From the NCBI GenBank assembly GCA_903875215.1, contig CAIQVH010000016.1, positions 310,001 to 374,000 on the forward strand: DNA of 64,000 nucleotides. Direction: 5' to 3'. Both the position numbers and the translations under genes were made by a program. This document shows positions 43,204-52,121 of this stretch, one piece after another. This DNA is from an uncultured Anaerolineae bacterium (GTDB taxonomy: Bacteria; Chloroflexota; Anaerolineae; Anaerolineales; Villigracilaceae). The first letter of the stretch is position 1. The number at the start of each line of letters is the position of its first letter. Under the pieces are notes generated by a model. That model was not told where the DNA came from. It worked only from the letters and a program-made list of their open reading frames with translations, and did no database searches.

Positions 43204-43229
43204 TTACACCTGAAAAATCTCAGGTGTAA
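43204..43229. promoter_or_regulatory. 26-bp palindrome with AGGTGTAA arms
   Basis: TTACACCTGA/TCAGGTGTAA is a perfect 10-bp inverted repeat around AAAATC. It sits about 75 bp beyond the 3' end of the fused kinase-regulator and about 300 bp before the lipoprotein start. It has no T-run, so it reads more as a dyad operator than a terminator. Confidence 0.45.
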
Positions 43230-43304
43230 GGAAAACCCAACGATTGGACTTTTTTCACAATGGGTGGAATGTTGTACTGGCTGACTGGGGGATGCTGGCC
43301 AGAG

Positions 43305-46300
43305 TTATTTGTTGCGTTGCTGTCGGCGGGCATAGGCGATGGCCTGCTGGCGATTATCGAGGTGCAGGCGTTCCAATACCTGCCCCATATGATATTTGAC
43401 GGTTTGTTCGCTCAAGTGCAGGGCTTCGCCGACTTCTTTGTATTGCAGCCCTTGGGCCACGAGTTCCAGTATCTGCCACTGCCGCAGGGATAAGTCTTCG
43501 TCGGTGGCGCGGCTGACGGTCTTTTGGGCGGGGTCGCTTTGCCGGGTGAATTCTGCCAGCATGCGCGAGGCCAGCCGGGGGGTGAGAGGGGTTTCTCCAT
43601 GCGCCAGGCCTGCCAGTAGTTTGAAAAAATCGTCTGTGTTGAGATCTTTCAACAAATAGCCGGATGCTCCACTTTTGATGGCTTCAAACAAAATGTCATC
43701 ATCCTCGGAGACGGTAAGGATGACGATCTTCGTTTCGGGCAGTTCGGTTTTGATGCAGCGGGTGGCTTCCAGTCCGTTGACATCGGGCATGTTAACATCC
43801 ATGATAATGATATCGGGGTGGAGGGTGCGAGCTTTCTCAATGGCCTCGGCGCCATTGCGCGCGGTGTCGCTGACTACCAGGCCGCGTGATTTGAGCAGGG
43901 TATGCAAGCCATCCAGGAAAATTGGGGAATCGTCCACCAGGAGCAGGCGTAGTTTTTGAGCGGCGGTCAGATCGATTTCTACGATGTTTTTTTGTGATTG
44001 GGTCAGCAGGGGGAGGCTGAACAGGAGTTTTGTCCCGGTTCCGGGGCGGGAGCGGGCCTCCATCTTGCCACCAATTTGCCGGGATTTTTCGCGTAGTAGA
44101 TCGAGTCCGGGGTGTGGATTTTCTCCTTTCGAGGAAATCTGCTCGAGGTCAAACCCCAAGCCATTGTCAGAAAGGATGATTTGGAGATGGTCCTCCAGCA
44201 GGTTGAGCAGGATTTCGATTTTTGTGGTTCCGTTGTGCAAAGGGGTATGCTCCAACGTTGCCAGGATGATATTCAGAATGTTTCCTTGGGTGGCTGGATT
44301 AAGCGTTGGCAGGGGTTGGTCTGTGGGAACACTGAGGCTGGTCTGGATGCCGGACTGCCCGGTGAATTGGAGTAAGATGGTTTCCAGTTGGGCAACAAAA
44401 CTGTTTCCCGGGGCTGACTCGATTCCCAGGTTGGAGATCAGGTGGTTGATTTCGTTCTGCAGGTTCTGGGCGAAACGGGTCGTGGTTTCGATGCTAATCC
44501 CTGCTGCTTCGATGTCCTGTTCGGAAAAGAATTTTTTGCCAGATTGTGCTTCCGATAGAAGTTGGCCAGCGGCTTTGCCCAGAGTGCTTTGAAGGTTAAG
44601 CCCCAGTTTCTCACGCTCTTTTTGTGCGCTGGCAAGTTGTTCTTGCTGTTTGCTGATCTGTTCCATTAAACGGTGACGCTGAAGGACTTCGGCTTGAATT
44701 TGTTCTTGAGCGGCGGTCAGTTGCTGGGCGATGGCCGTGATGTTTGCCTCGCTGCTATTGACCCGGTCGCGGAGCTGTGTGAGGGTATGGCTGAATGATT
44801 CGGCCAATAATCCAATCTCATCATTGAATAGGAGCGGCATTGCTGTGCCGGGCTCTCCTCGGTTGATCATTTGGATGTTGGCCAGCAGGTTAGTAAGAGG
44901 TTTGACCAGGTTGATGCGGATGAATAGCAGGGTGGCGATCAGCGTGATGAAGGCAGCCGGTAAAAAACCGCTGGCCAGTGGCAGCATCGACTGGTGAATT
45001 TGCTGGCGCATGTCCAGGTAGCGACTATCTACAAAACCGGAAGTTGTGTCCAGGTGTAAGGGGAGTGCGGTATCAAGGTCAATTTCCTTGATTTGCGCTG
45101 GTTGGTTGCCGCTGACCAGGCCGGTCATGCTGCTGACCGTGGATGCGGCGAATAAGTCGGTGTTGGTGAGCGCATTTTGCTCGAAGGCCAGGGTAAACAT
45201 CCCGTCTGGGTAGAGAACCACCTGAAATGTCAGGGGTTTGTTTGATTCGTGGAGCATGTTGACCCAGGAAATGACCACGCGTTTGCGAGTATTCTGAACA
45301 TAAATGCCGCTGGTGTCCTGGGATTCAAGGTGCAGCTTGCTGTAGCAGGCGAGGATTTTGGGTTCCGTCCCATATAGGCCTAAGATTCCATCCTGCTCAG
45401 GCAGGGACCCAAAACTGATGAAACCATTGGTATGAATGTTAATCTGATTGTGGGGGATGCCGTAAAACGGGAATGAGAAAGCGGGGATAATGGTCTGATA
45501 ACTGCTTTCGGTGAAATTCAAACGCTCTCCGAGTTGCGGGTCAAACTGGAAGGGCATGTTTTCGATGCGGTATCCGCCGCCTGTTTGGGGCAAAAAACGC
45601 AAGGCGCGAGCTGCCTGTCTGGTATCTGCCCGGGGTGAATTTGCCAGGGCGGCTGGCAGCAGGAACCAGCCGAAACTTCCCAGCAGTCCGAGTACGATGA
45701 CGATGTTCATCCCAACCATGCGGACGGTGAAAGGAATGGGTCTGGGCAGCGAAATCAAGTAGGTGCTGCCCAACAGTAAAGTGGCCAGCAAGAGGATGGC
45801 GTTGCAAATGCTCCAGTAGGATTGGGTGTTGATCAGATTGTATGTTGTGCCAATGTGAAGGACGCTCAGCAGCAGGCAGAGAAAGATGGCCAGGAGAAGA
45901 TCGCGCAGGGTTCGGTCAATCTGGCCGGCTGGTCTCCATAGAGTCTGCCAGCCGGTCTGCTCATTTTTGGTCTGGGCAATGGCCTGCCGCCAGAGGATAA
46001 ATAAAACCCATAATAAAGTGGCCGGAACAATGAAATTGGTTGCATTGATTTGCGGGACGACCACGTGGGAAGAGAGCCGGATCAGTCGATAAATGGTGAA
46101 GCAGAATTCCCCCAAAAAAATGATCAGCGACAGGAACAAGACGATTCTTCTTTCTCGTTCGAGGTGGAGCGCCTGCGCCGGGAAAAAGTACCCGAATTGC
46201 AGGAGAAATACAAGGCTGAGCGCCAAAACAGGAAATACCCAGGATAGTGCCCAGGGTGCCAGGCGCGGATTGAGGGAGTTATTCAGAAAATTGAGAAAAA

Positions 46301-46475
46301 TCAGGAATGTGGAGATCCAGATGAAAGCTGCCATGATCGTCACATGCTGTAGTTCTGTCCCCTTCTTTTTTGCCTGGGATGAAACCAATAGCAAATACCA
46401 GCCCAGGCTGCCAAGCAGGATAATTTCTGCCAGCAGGCTGAGGGAGATGGGGGTCAGGTACCAGGGTTGCAACAT
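43305..46475 (-). CDS. membrane protein fusing a degenerate histidine kinase, receiver and LuxR HTH
   Basis: A 1056-residue one-piece signalling protein. About seven N-terminal membrane helices (1-290) and a probably external beta-rich region (about 300-490) are followed by a helix and a HAMP-like segment (FNDEIGLLAESFSHTL). The HisKA_3-like position reads REKLGLNLQSTLGK near residue 618; canonical proteins have LHD, so the phospho-acceptor His is a Gln. The ATPase domain keeps DNGLGF and GTGTKLLF, but the N-box reads TLEHTPLHN. Next is a NarL-type receiver (LLLVDDSPIF, Asp in IIIMDVNMP) and a LuxR HTH (LSEQTVKYHMGQVLERL) at the C-terminus. The kinase half looks catalytically impaired and the DNA-binding output intact. 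There is no SD before ATG 46475. Confidence 0.85.
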   Translation of the reverse strand: MLQPWYLTPISLSLLAEIILLGSLGWYLLLVSSQAKKKGTELQHVTIMAAFIWISTFLIFLNFLNNSLNPRLAPWALSWVFPVLALSLVFLLQFGYFFPAQALHLERERRIVLFLSLIIFLGEFCFTIYRLIRLSSHVVVPQINATNFIVPATLLWVLFILWRQAIAQTKNEQTGWQTLWRPAGQIDRTLRDLLLAIFLCLLLSVLHIGTTYNLINTQSYWSICNAILLLATLLLGSTYLISLPRPIPFTVRMVGMNIVIVLGLLGSFGWFLLPAALANSPRADTRQAARALRFLPQTGGGYRIENMPFQFDPQLGERLNFTESSYQTIIPAFSFPFYGIPHNQINIHTNGFISFGSLPEQDGILGLYGTEPKILACYSKLHLESQDTSGIYVQNTRKRVVISWVNMLHESNKPLTFQVVLYPDGMFTLAFEQNALTNTDLFAASTVSSMTGLVSGNQPAQIKEIDLDTALPLHLDTTSGFVDSRYLDMRQQIHQSMLPLASGFLPAAFITLIATLLFIRINLVKPLTNLLANIQMINRGEPGTAMPLLFNDEIGLLAESFSHTLTQLRDRVNSSEANITAIAQQLTAAQEQIQAEVLQRHRLMEQISKQQEQLASAQKEREKLGLNLQSTLGKAAGQLLSEAQSGKKFFSEQDIEAAGISIETTTRFAQNLQNEINHLISNLGIESAPGNSFVAQLETILLQFTGQSGIQTSLSVPTDQPLPTLNPATQGNILNIILATLEHTPLHNGTTKIEILLNLLEDHLQIILSDNGLGFDLEQISSKGENPHPGLDLLREKSRQIGGKMEARSRPGTGTKLLFSLPLLTQSQKNIVEIDLTAAQKLRLLLVDDSPIFLDGLHTLLKSRGLVVSDTARNGAEAIEKARTLHPDIIIMDVNMPDVNGLEATRCIKTELPETKIVILTVSEDDDILFEAIKSGASGYLLKDLNTDDFFKLLAGLAHGETPLTPRLASRMLAEFTRQSDPAQKTVSRATDEDLSLRQWQILELVAQGLQYKEVGEALHLSEQTVKYHMGQVLERLHLDNRQQAIAYARRQQRNK

Positions 46476-46600
46476 TTGGGGCGTTTCAATTGGGAACAGC
46501 TCGAAGGATCGAGTCGTAATTATAACGAAGCTGCTGGATTTGCGCGGCTTTTACGCAAAGTCACGTTGCTCTATGGTTTCCGGCGTGGGTTTTATTCATA

Positions 46601-46629
46601 TTTACACACGCCTGCCTTGCATGTATAAT
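46601..46629 (+). promoter_or_regulatory. promoter of the DUF4388-GTPase signalling operon
   Basis: TTTACA (46601-46606), a 17-bp spacer and TATAAT (46624-46629) are 51 bp upstream of the DUF4388 start. It likely starts the whole run of co-oriented genes to 50790. Confidence 0.7.
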
Positions 46630-46679
46630 CATTCTACTCTTTACCCATTCCTATTCCAAAAGAGACAGGCGGCTGGCGC

Positions 46680-47501
46680 ATGGCACTCCGCGGAAACCTA
46701 CGCGATTTTACCGTTACGCAATTGTTAAATCTGATCAACCTGGCCCATAAAACAGGGACTCTGGTCATTGAAGGTCCTGGAGAAGCAGCCAGGGTGGCTT
46801 TTCGGCTTGGCAAACTGGCATATGCCCAGGTTGGCCAGGAAGATAACCGCTTGGCTTCGGTTCTACATCGTGCCAACAAGTTGACCACTGGCCAGCTGCG
46901 CGCCATTCAAACCCGCGCGATGCAGGTCAGCGACAAAGAGCTCGGTTTGTTGTTGATTAATGCCGGCTACCTGACCCAGGATGACATCTTAAATTCCCTG
47001 CAATCGTATTTTACGGATGTGGTCCGCCGGCTCTTTACCTGGGTGGAAGGTTCCTTTCGCTTCGAGAATGAACTGCTGCCACCGGAGGATCGCATCACCG
47101 TGCGACTGGACCTGGAGAATTTAATTATCGAAGGCGCCCGCCAGCTGCGGGAGTGGGAACAACTGCAGGATGAAATTCCCAGCCTCGAGATGGCACTCAA
47201 ATTTATTGAGCGGCCAGGAACCAATATCCAAAAAATGAATTTGAGCGTGGAAGAGTGGCGGGTGGTTTCTTTTATTAATCCGCGCAACACTATCTTGCAG
47301 ATTGCGGCGGCGGCCAAAATGAGCGATCTGGAAATTCGCCGCATTGTGTATGGTTTGCTGCAGGCTGGGCTGGTGGAAGTCATCCGCCCGGATGGCGGGT
47401 TGGCAACCGCTGAACGCGTCCGGCCGCAGGTCATCGTGCAGAACCGTGAAGAGCAAAAGTCGCTGGTGAATCGGTTGATCACCCGCATTCGTTCAATATA
47501 A
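46680..47501 (+). CDS. DUF4388 (PATAN-like) domain protein
   Basis: A 273-residue cytosolic protein. The N-terminal domain reads MALRGNLRDFTVTQLLNLIN and KTGTLVIEG with VAFRLGKLAYAQVG, matching DUF4388, which is frequent in bacterial signalling. Residues about 75-165 hold a helical hairpin unit (LLINAGYLTQDDILNSLQSY), and 190-250 a winged-helix-like region (ISPLEMALKFIERPG is followed by EIRRIVYGLLQAGLVEVIRP). It immediately precedes a Ras-like GTPase, as DUF4388 proteins often do, so it may act as a GTPase partner. That role is inferred. Confidence 0.82.
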   Translation: MALRGNLRDFTVTQLLNLINLAHKTGTLVIEGPGEAARVAFRLGKLAYAQVGQEDNRLASVLHRANKLTTGQLRAIQTRAMQVSDKELGLLLINAGYLTQDDILNSLQSYFTDVVRRLFTWVEGSFRFENELLPPEDRITVRLDLENLIIEGARQLREWEQLQDEIPSLEMALKFIERPGTNIQKMNLSVEEWRVVSFINPRNTILQIAAAAKMSDLEIRRIVYGLLQAGLVEVIRPDGGLATAERVRPQVIVQNREEQKSLVNRLITRIRSI

Positions 47502-47529
47502 TTTTACTGATTAATTCTGGTGAGGCATT

Positions 47530-48072
47530 ATGCAGACCGTTAAAATGGTGGTAACCGGCCCGTTCAGTGCAGGAAAAACCGAATTCATTCGCTCTGTCAG
47601 CGAAATCGACGTGGTCTCGACGGAAAGAAAAATTACAGCCAGCGGTGAGCGCGCCATTAAGAACGCCACCACGGTTGCCATGGATTTTGGTCGCATCACG
47701 GTGGATGAAGACCTGGTGTTGTATTTATTTGGCACGCCGGGTCAAAAACGGTTTGACTTCATGTGGGAGATTCTTTCAGAAGGGATGCTTGGATTCATCG
47801 TGATGGTGGACAGTTCCCGCCCGGAGACTTTCCGCGAAGCGCGTTCGATTCTTGAGACCTTCCGCGCTTATGCGCCAACCCCGTATGTGGTGGCGGCCAA
47901 TAAGCAGGATGTGACCGACGCCTGGGAGATCGAAGATATTCGTCATGCTTTGCGCCTGGATGGCAAGGTAAAGCTACTGCCCTGCGTTGCCAACGATAAA
48001 ACCACCGTCAAAAACATCCTGCTTGAACTGCTCTACAGCATTTTGGCCGAGATGGATGGCGGGGACAAATAA
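47530..48072 (+). CDS. Ras-like small GTPase (MglA/COG2229 type)
   Basis: A 180-residue GTPase. The P-loop is TGPFSAGKTEF, the switch I region has KNATTVAMDFGRI, switch II reads LFGTPGQKRFDFMW, and the base-specificity motif is NKQD. A Gln follows the G3 PG step, as in active Ras-type GTPases. Relatives act as polarity or signalling switches (MglA) or in conservon-type modules. It sits 28 nt after the DUF4388 gene and 17 nt before a hydrolase gene. No dedicated MglB/roadblock protein is present here. Confidence 0.9.
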   Translation: MQTVKMVVTGPFSAGKTEFIRSVSEIDVVSTERKITASGERAIKNATTVAMDFGRITVDEDLVLYLFGTPGQKRFDFMWEILSEGMLGFIVMVDSSRPETFREARSILETFRAYAPTPYVVAANKQDVTDAWEIEDIRHALRLDGKVKLLPCVANDKTTVKNILLELLYSILAEMDGGDK

Positions 48073-48089
48073 CCCGGTCTGAGACCACT

Positions 48090-48887
48090 GTGTCATCCAT
48101 CACGACTGATCAAGGCATCGTACATTACGAAGTGTATGGGCGGGGGCGCCCGGTCATCCTTTTACACGGCTGGTTGGGCTCTTGGGGGCTTTGGCAGGAA
48201 ACCATGGCTTATCTTGGGCGCTATTACCGCACCTATGCGCTCGACTTTTGGGGATTTGGCGAATCGGGCAAAAAACGTGAAACCTATGCAGTGCAGGATT
48301 TTGTCAGCCTGGTGGATCAATTCATGGATCGCCTGGGCATTTATCAGGCGCCACTGGTGGGTCACAGTATGGGAGGCACGGTCAGCCTCTCGGTGGCCAT
48401 TCAATTCCCGGAGCGGGTCAAAAAAGTGGTGGTGATTGGTTCGCCCATTGTTGGTTCCTCGCTGGCTGTCCCGCTCAAGCTGGCTGGCTATCGCTCGATC
48501 GCCTTTATCCTGTTCAATATGATGTGGGCTTTTCGGGGCGGCATGAAGATTGCCTCGCCTTATATATGCTCGGACCCGCGCTTTCCAGCGATGATGGATA
48601 AGGATCTCTCGCGCACAACGGTAGAATCTTTCCTGCTCAGCATTGCCTCCCTGCGCCGCACCGACTTGCGCCCGGCGCTGGCCCAAGTGAAAGTGCCGGT
48701 TATGGGCATGTACGGTGACCGTGATAACATCGTCCATCCCAGGCAGTGGCAGCCGCTTTCGGCGGGCATCCCGGCGGCAAAAATTGTCCGCTGGGAGAAG
48801 GCGCAGCATTTTGTCATGCTGGATACGCCCCAGGATTTTATGGATAACCTGAAGAATTTCCTGGACGAGAAGGAGGATCCTGCCTGA
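48090..48887 (+). CDS. alpha/beta-fold hydrolase
   Basis: A 265-residue hydrolase. It has the HGWLGSWGLW oxyanion block, the nucleophile motif GHSMGG, MGMYGDRDNIV as the acid region and AQHFVMLDTP as the His region, so the triad is complete. The GTG start at 48090 is supported because the paralogue at 59944 aligns from its first residues (GIVHYEVxGRGRP). Substrate unknown (ester or lipid-like are possible). It overlaps the V4R gene by one base (TGATG). Confidence 0.86.
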   Translation: MSSITTDQGIVHYEVYGRGRPVILLHGWLGSWGLWQETMAYLGRYYRTYALDFWGFGESGKKRETYAVQDFVSLVDQFMDRLGIYQAPLVGHSMGGTVSLSVAIQFPERVKKVVVIGSPIVGSSLAVPLKLAGYRSIAFILFNMMWAFRGGMKIASPYICSDPRFPAMMDKDLSRTTVESFLLSIASLRRTDLRPALAQVKVPVMGMYGDRDNIVHPRQWQPLSAGIPAAKIVRWEKAQHFVMLDTPQDFMDNLKNFLDEKEDPA

Positions 48888-49504
48888 TGCAAACCTCCCG
48901 GAATCAATATCCCCAACCGATGGGCCGAATCATGCTCCAGGCGCTGGAAGAAATCCTGGGTAATGACGGAGCCCGGGCCATTCTCAACCTGGTTGATGGG
49001 TTTGATGTCGCCTTGTGCGATGCTCGCCATGAAGTGGGCATTTCTTTCGAATCCATCAGTCAGCTGCAGGATGCCCTGGAGAGGGAGTATGGCCTGCATG
49101 GTGGCCGTGGAATTGCGCTGCGGGTCGGGCGGGCCTGTTTTCAACAAGGTTTGCGCGAATTTGGCCCGCGCCATGGTCTGACCGATCTCACCTTTCGCCT
49201 GCTGCCTGCGCAATCCAAATTCCAGGCCGGCGCAGCAGCCCTGGCCGAGATCTTTAACCGGTACACCGATCAGCGTGTGCGCCTGGAAGACCAGGGCAAG
49301 ACTCTGCTCTGGCACATTGAACGTTGCCCTTTATGCTGGGAACGTCAGGCCGAAGCGCCGAGCTGCCAGATGGCGGTGGGCCTGTTGCAGGAAGCGCTGT
49401 ATTGGTTAAGCGGCGGCAAGTTTTTTCGGGTGGAAGAAATCAGTTGCCAGGCGTGCGGAGATGCGACCTGCACTATTGCGATTGATAAGACACCCATGGG
49501 GTGA
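48887..49504 (+). CDS. V4R (4-vinyl reductase) domain protein
   Basis: A 205-residue protein. Most of it forms a V4R domain, a small-molecule-binding module related to the ligand domain of XylR/DmpR and to chlorophyll-biosynthesis BchJ. Near the C-terminus are CPLCW and a final metal-like block EISCQACGDATCTIAI. The domain generally binds small hydrophobic ligands, so it may be the chemical input of the cluster. ATG overlaps the stop of the hydrolase. Confidence 0.82.
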   Translation: MQTSRNQYPQPMGRIMLQALEEILGNDGARAILNLVDGFDVALCDARHEVGISFESISQLQDALEREYGLHGGRGIALRVGRACFQQGLREFGPRHGLTDLTFRLLPAQSKFQAGAAALAEIFNRYTDQRVRLEDQGKTLLWHIERCPLCWERQAEAPSCQMAVGLLQEALYWLSGGKFFRVEEISCQACGDATCTIAIDKTPMG

Positions 49505-49509
49505 AACGC

Positions 49510-50790
49510 ATGTTCAAAATCATCTTGCAGGCTCCCAGGCGAATCCCGCCTTTTAATGAACCCGCACGGGAACTGCGCATCCAGAATATGCCGCTCTGGT
49601 TGTGGCAGCGCAATCTTCTTGCGCCATATGTCACTCGTGAACAGGAAATCCCCTCCAACGCGCGCCTGCCACAGATTCGCGAGCCGATGCTGGTCTATCG
49701 GGATAACCTGTTTTTTGACCGATTTTTCATCGAAGAGTTTCTGGATCTGGCGCAGCAACGGGGACGGCCGGTGCGGGCAGCTTTTTCGATCGATGACCCG
49801 GCTTTCCGGGAACATGCCCTGCCTCTTTCGGTCTCTTATACACCCGCGGGAAATCTTTATCTGGCAGATTTGTGGTATTACCCCAAGGGCCCGGAAGTGG
49901 ATGTTGACCCGCTGGTGATTAACATGCAATCCAGCGAAGTCGGCTATTATCATGTGCCCTCTTACATGGCCGGAACGCATGGTGATCTGGTGTACCAGGT
50001 GCCGCGCCGGGCCATGATGGCGATTGACTGTTGGACTCACGTCTTCATAGCTGACAGCGTTTTTGGCCTGTTTGCGCGCGCGTTGCGCTTTGAGACGCGC
50101 CTGAATCACGACTTGGCGTTCAAGCTGAATATCCTGGCATCCGCCATTTACGAAGGCCGCCAATTGCTGGAGTGTTCCAAACTGGTGAGGATTGGTAAAG
50201 GTTGTACGATTGATCCGACGGCTGTCATCCATGGCCCAACCACCATTGGCGACCGGGTGACGATCAATGCTGGGGCGGTGATTGAAAACTGCATCATTGG
50301 CGATGATGTTAACATCTCTCAGGGCTGCCAGCTAATGCTCTCGGTGGTTGGCAATGGGACTTTTCTGCCTTTCCGGGCAGCCCTGTTTATGACCACGATC
50401 ATGGATAATTCCATGGTTGCGCAGAATACCTGCCTGCAAATGTGCGTCGTCGGCCGGAACACCTTCATCGGCGCTGGATCGACGTTTACCGATTACAACC
50501 TGATCCCTGCGCCGATTCGGGCATTGGATGGGCATGATGAACTTCGGGTGACCAATCGCCCGGTGTTGGGTGGGGCGGTTGGCCATAATTGCCGCATTGG
50601 GGCCGGGATGATTGTTTATCCGGCGCGCACGATCGAGTCGGATGTTGTGCTGGCAGCTTCGCGTGAGCGGCGGGTGATTGATCGGGATATCAAGTACGAG
50701 GACAGCGATCACCACAAGATGAAGAATGCCAGTGCCCACAAGCAGGTTTATCCGCGCCGGGGCGGGGAAAAGGATCTCGAAGCCTGGTAA
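49510..50790 (+). CDS. left-handed beta-helix protein, possible nucleotidyl/acyltransferase-like
   Basis: A 426-residue protein. The last 210 residues (about 220-400) have hexapeptide repeats of left-handed beta-helix type (GKGCTIDPTAVIHGPTTIGD, VTINAGAVIENCIIGDDVN, and NCRIGAGMIVYPARTIESDV). The first 200 residues resemble no family I can name. There is no clear nucleotide-sugar signature (no GxG-x-R start). ATG 49510 follows GGGGTG; a GTG at 49501 would overlap the upstream stop (GTGA) and is an alternative. A role in surface sugar modification is possible but not shown. Confidence 0.7.
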   Translation: MFKIILQAPRRIPPFNEPARELRIQNMPLWLWQRNLLAPYVTREQEIPSNARLPQIREPMLVYRDNLFFDRFFIEEFLDLAQQRGRPVRAAFSIDDPAFREHALPLSVSYTPAGNLYLADLWYYPKGPEVDVDPLVINMQSSEVGYYHVPSYMAGTHGDLVYQVPRRAMMAIDCWTHVFIADSVFGLFARALRFETRLNHDLAFKLNILASAIYEGRQLLECSKLVRIGKGCTIDPTAVIHGPTTIGDRVTINAGAVIENCIIGDDVNISQGCQLMLSVVGNGTFLPFRAALFMTTIMDNSMVAQNTCLQMCVVGRNTFIGAGSTFTDYNLIPAPIRALDGHDELRVTNRPVLGGAVGHNCRIGAGMIVYPARTIESDVVLAASRERRVIDRDIKYEDSDHHKMKNASAHKQVYPRRGGEKDLEAW

Positions 50791-51197
50791 AGGCTTGAGC
50801 GGGGACAGGCCGGGGTTTTCTTGCCACAGGGTCTGGTCTGTTTGGGTACGGTGAAGGGCTGCGGGGTGAGTTTCCGGCAAGTCGCCAGAAAGGCTGGCGA
50901 AATGGATGCAGGTGCCCCCTTTTGTCCTGTTTCACATGCAAAACTTCTCGCTCGGGCGGCTGGTGGGTTATACTTGATTATTCATCAGGCAGTCGGCTGC
51001 TCGCGATGTTTCTGTAATGCTGGCCAGCACACGAAATGATATAGTTGGGATGGACGGCGGCCGGGCGGGCTTCCATGAATTTCTGTTTAAGCCTGAGTTT
51101 TGGCCCGGAGAATCTGACTGTCCGGAAGTGAAAAAATATAATAACGCGGCTGCGACTGACCAGTTTTGCGCAGCGCCAGATGTGATGGAGGCTCTTA
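50791..51197 (+). other. 407-bp gap without a supported gene
   Basis: I see no convincing gene here. A hairpin TCGCCAG/CTGGCGA (50882-50888, 50894-50900) has no T-run. TATACT at 50969-50974 is the best -10 candidate for the next gene. SD GGAGG at 51186 is close to its start. Short open frames in this interval have no SD and no family resemblance. Confidence 0.6.
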
Positions 51198-52103
51198 ATG
51201 GGAAAAGCCCGCCTTTTGATTGTTGAAGATGATGTTGATATTTCCACCATGCTGAAAATTTACTTCAGCGGGTTGGGCTTTGAGGTGGATACTGCCATGC
51301 GTGGTTCGGATGCGTTGGAAAAAACGCGCATGGCACTGCCGCATTTGATTGTGCTGGATATCATGCTGCCTGATATTGATGGTTATGAAGTCTGCCGAAA
51401 TTTGCGCACCAATACGCGCACCAGTCATATTCCGATTATTTTTCTGACGCAGAAGGATGAACGCAGTGACCGTTTGCAGGGTCTGGAGCTGGGTGCGGAT
51501 GATTATATTACCAAGCCATTTGATATCGAAGAGTTGAAGCTGCGTGTCCAAGGCGCCATCCGGCGTTCGGAGCGGGAGAGTTTGACAGATCCACGCTCGG
51601 GCCTGCCTGCCGGACGCCTGATTGAAGAGCAGCTGCGCCGCATTATTCGTGAGAAAAGCTGGGCTTTTCTGGACATTCGCATTAACCATTTTGATCCTTT
51701 TAAGGATGTTTATGGGTTTGTGGCTGGCGATGATGTGCTGCGTTTTGCGGGGATGTTGATTGGCGAAGTGTTGGATGAACGCGGCACCCCGGGCGATTTT
51801 GTTGGCCATGCCGGTGGTGATAATTTTATTGTGATTACGACAGAAGGCGCGGCGGCTGGAATCCGCGTTAGTTTGAAAGAGCGCTTTGCGGAGGAAGTGC
51901 AATCTCACTACAACTTTATTGACCGTCAGCAGGGATTTATTGTTGCCCCTGGCGCTGATGGACAGAATGACCAAGCCCCGTTAATGACCCTGGCGGTTGG
52001 GTTAGTTTCGCCTGCACAGCATTCTTTTGCCGATATTCGCGAGATTACCGAACTGGCCGCAGAAGCGCGCCGACAGGATGCGGGAGCTGCTGCCAGGGCC
52101 TGA
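51198..52103 (+). CDS. receiver plus degenerate GGDEF domain response regulator
   Basis: A 301-residue protein. The REC domain (1-120) has the acidic pair LLIVEDDVD, the phosphate acceptor Asp in IVLDIMLPDIDG and Lys in ADDYITKPFD. The second domain (about 130-290) has GGDEF-like architecture (LTDPRSGLPAGRLIEEQLRR; then RINHFDPFKDVYG), but the active-site sequence is HAGGDNFIVI where GGDEF or GGEEF is needed, so it is probably not an active cyclase. It may bind nucleotide or act as a protein-interaction domain. It lies 18 nt upstream of the giant kinase, whose target it could be. Confidence 0.85.
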   Translation: MGKARLLIVEDDVDISTMLKIYFSGLGFEVDTAMRGSDALEKTRMALPHLIVLDIMLPDIDGYEVCRNLRTNTRTSHIPIIFLTQKDERSDRLQGLELGADDYITKPFDIEELKLRVQGAIRRSERESLTDPRSGLPAGRLIEEQLRRIIREKSWAFLDIRINHFDPFKDVYGFVAGDDVLRFAGMLIGEVLDERGTPGDFVGHAGGDNFIVITTEGAAAGIRVSLKERFAEEVQSHYNFIDRQQGFIVAPGADGQNDQAPLMTLAVGLVSPAQHSFADIREITELAAEARRQDAGAAARA

Positions 52104-52121
52104 CCGGGGAGAGCTGCCGTA

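Noticed and set aside
51017-51226. Short plus-strand frame in the 50791-51197 gap
   Set aside because: Overlaps the SD and start of the response regulator, has no SD of its own, and the product shows no recognisable features.
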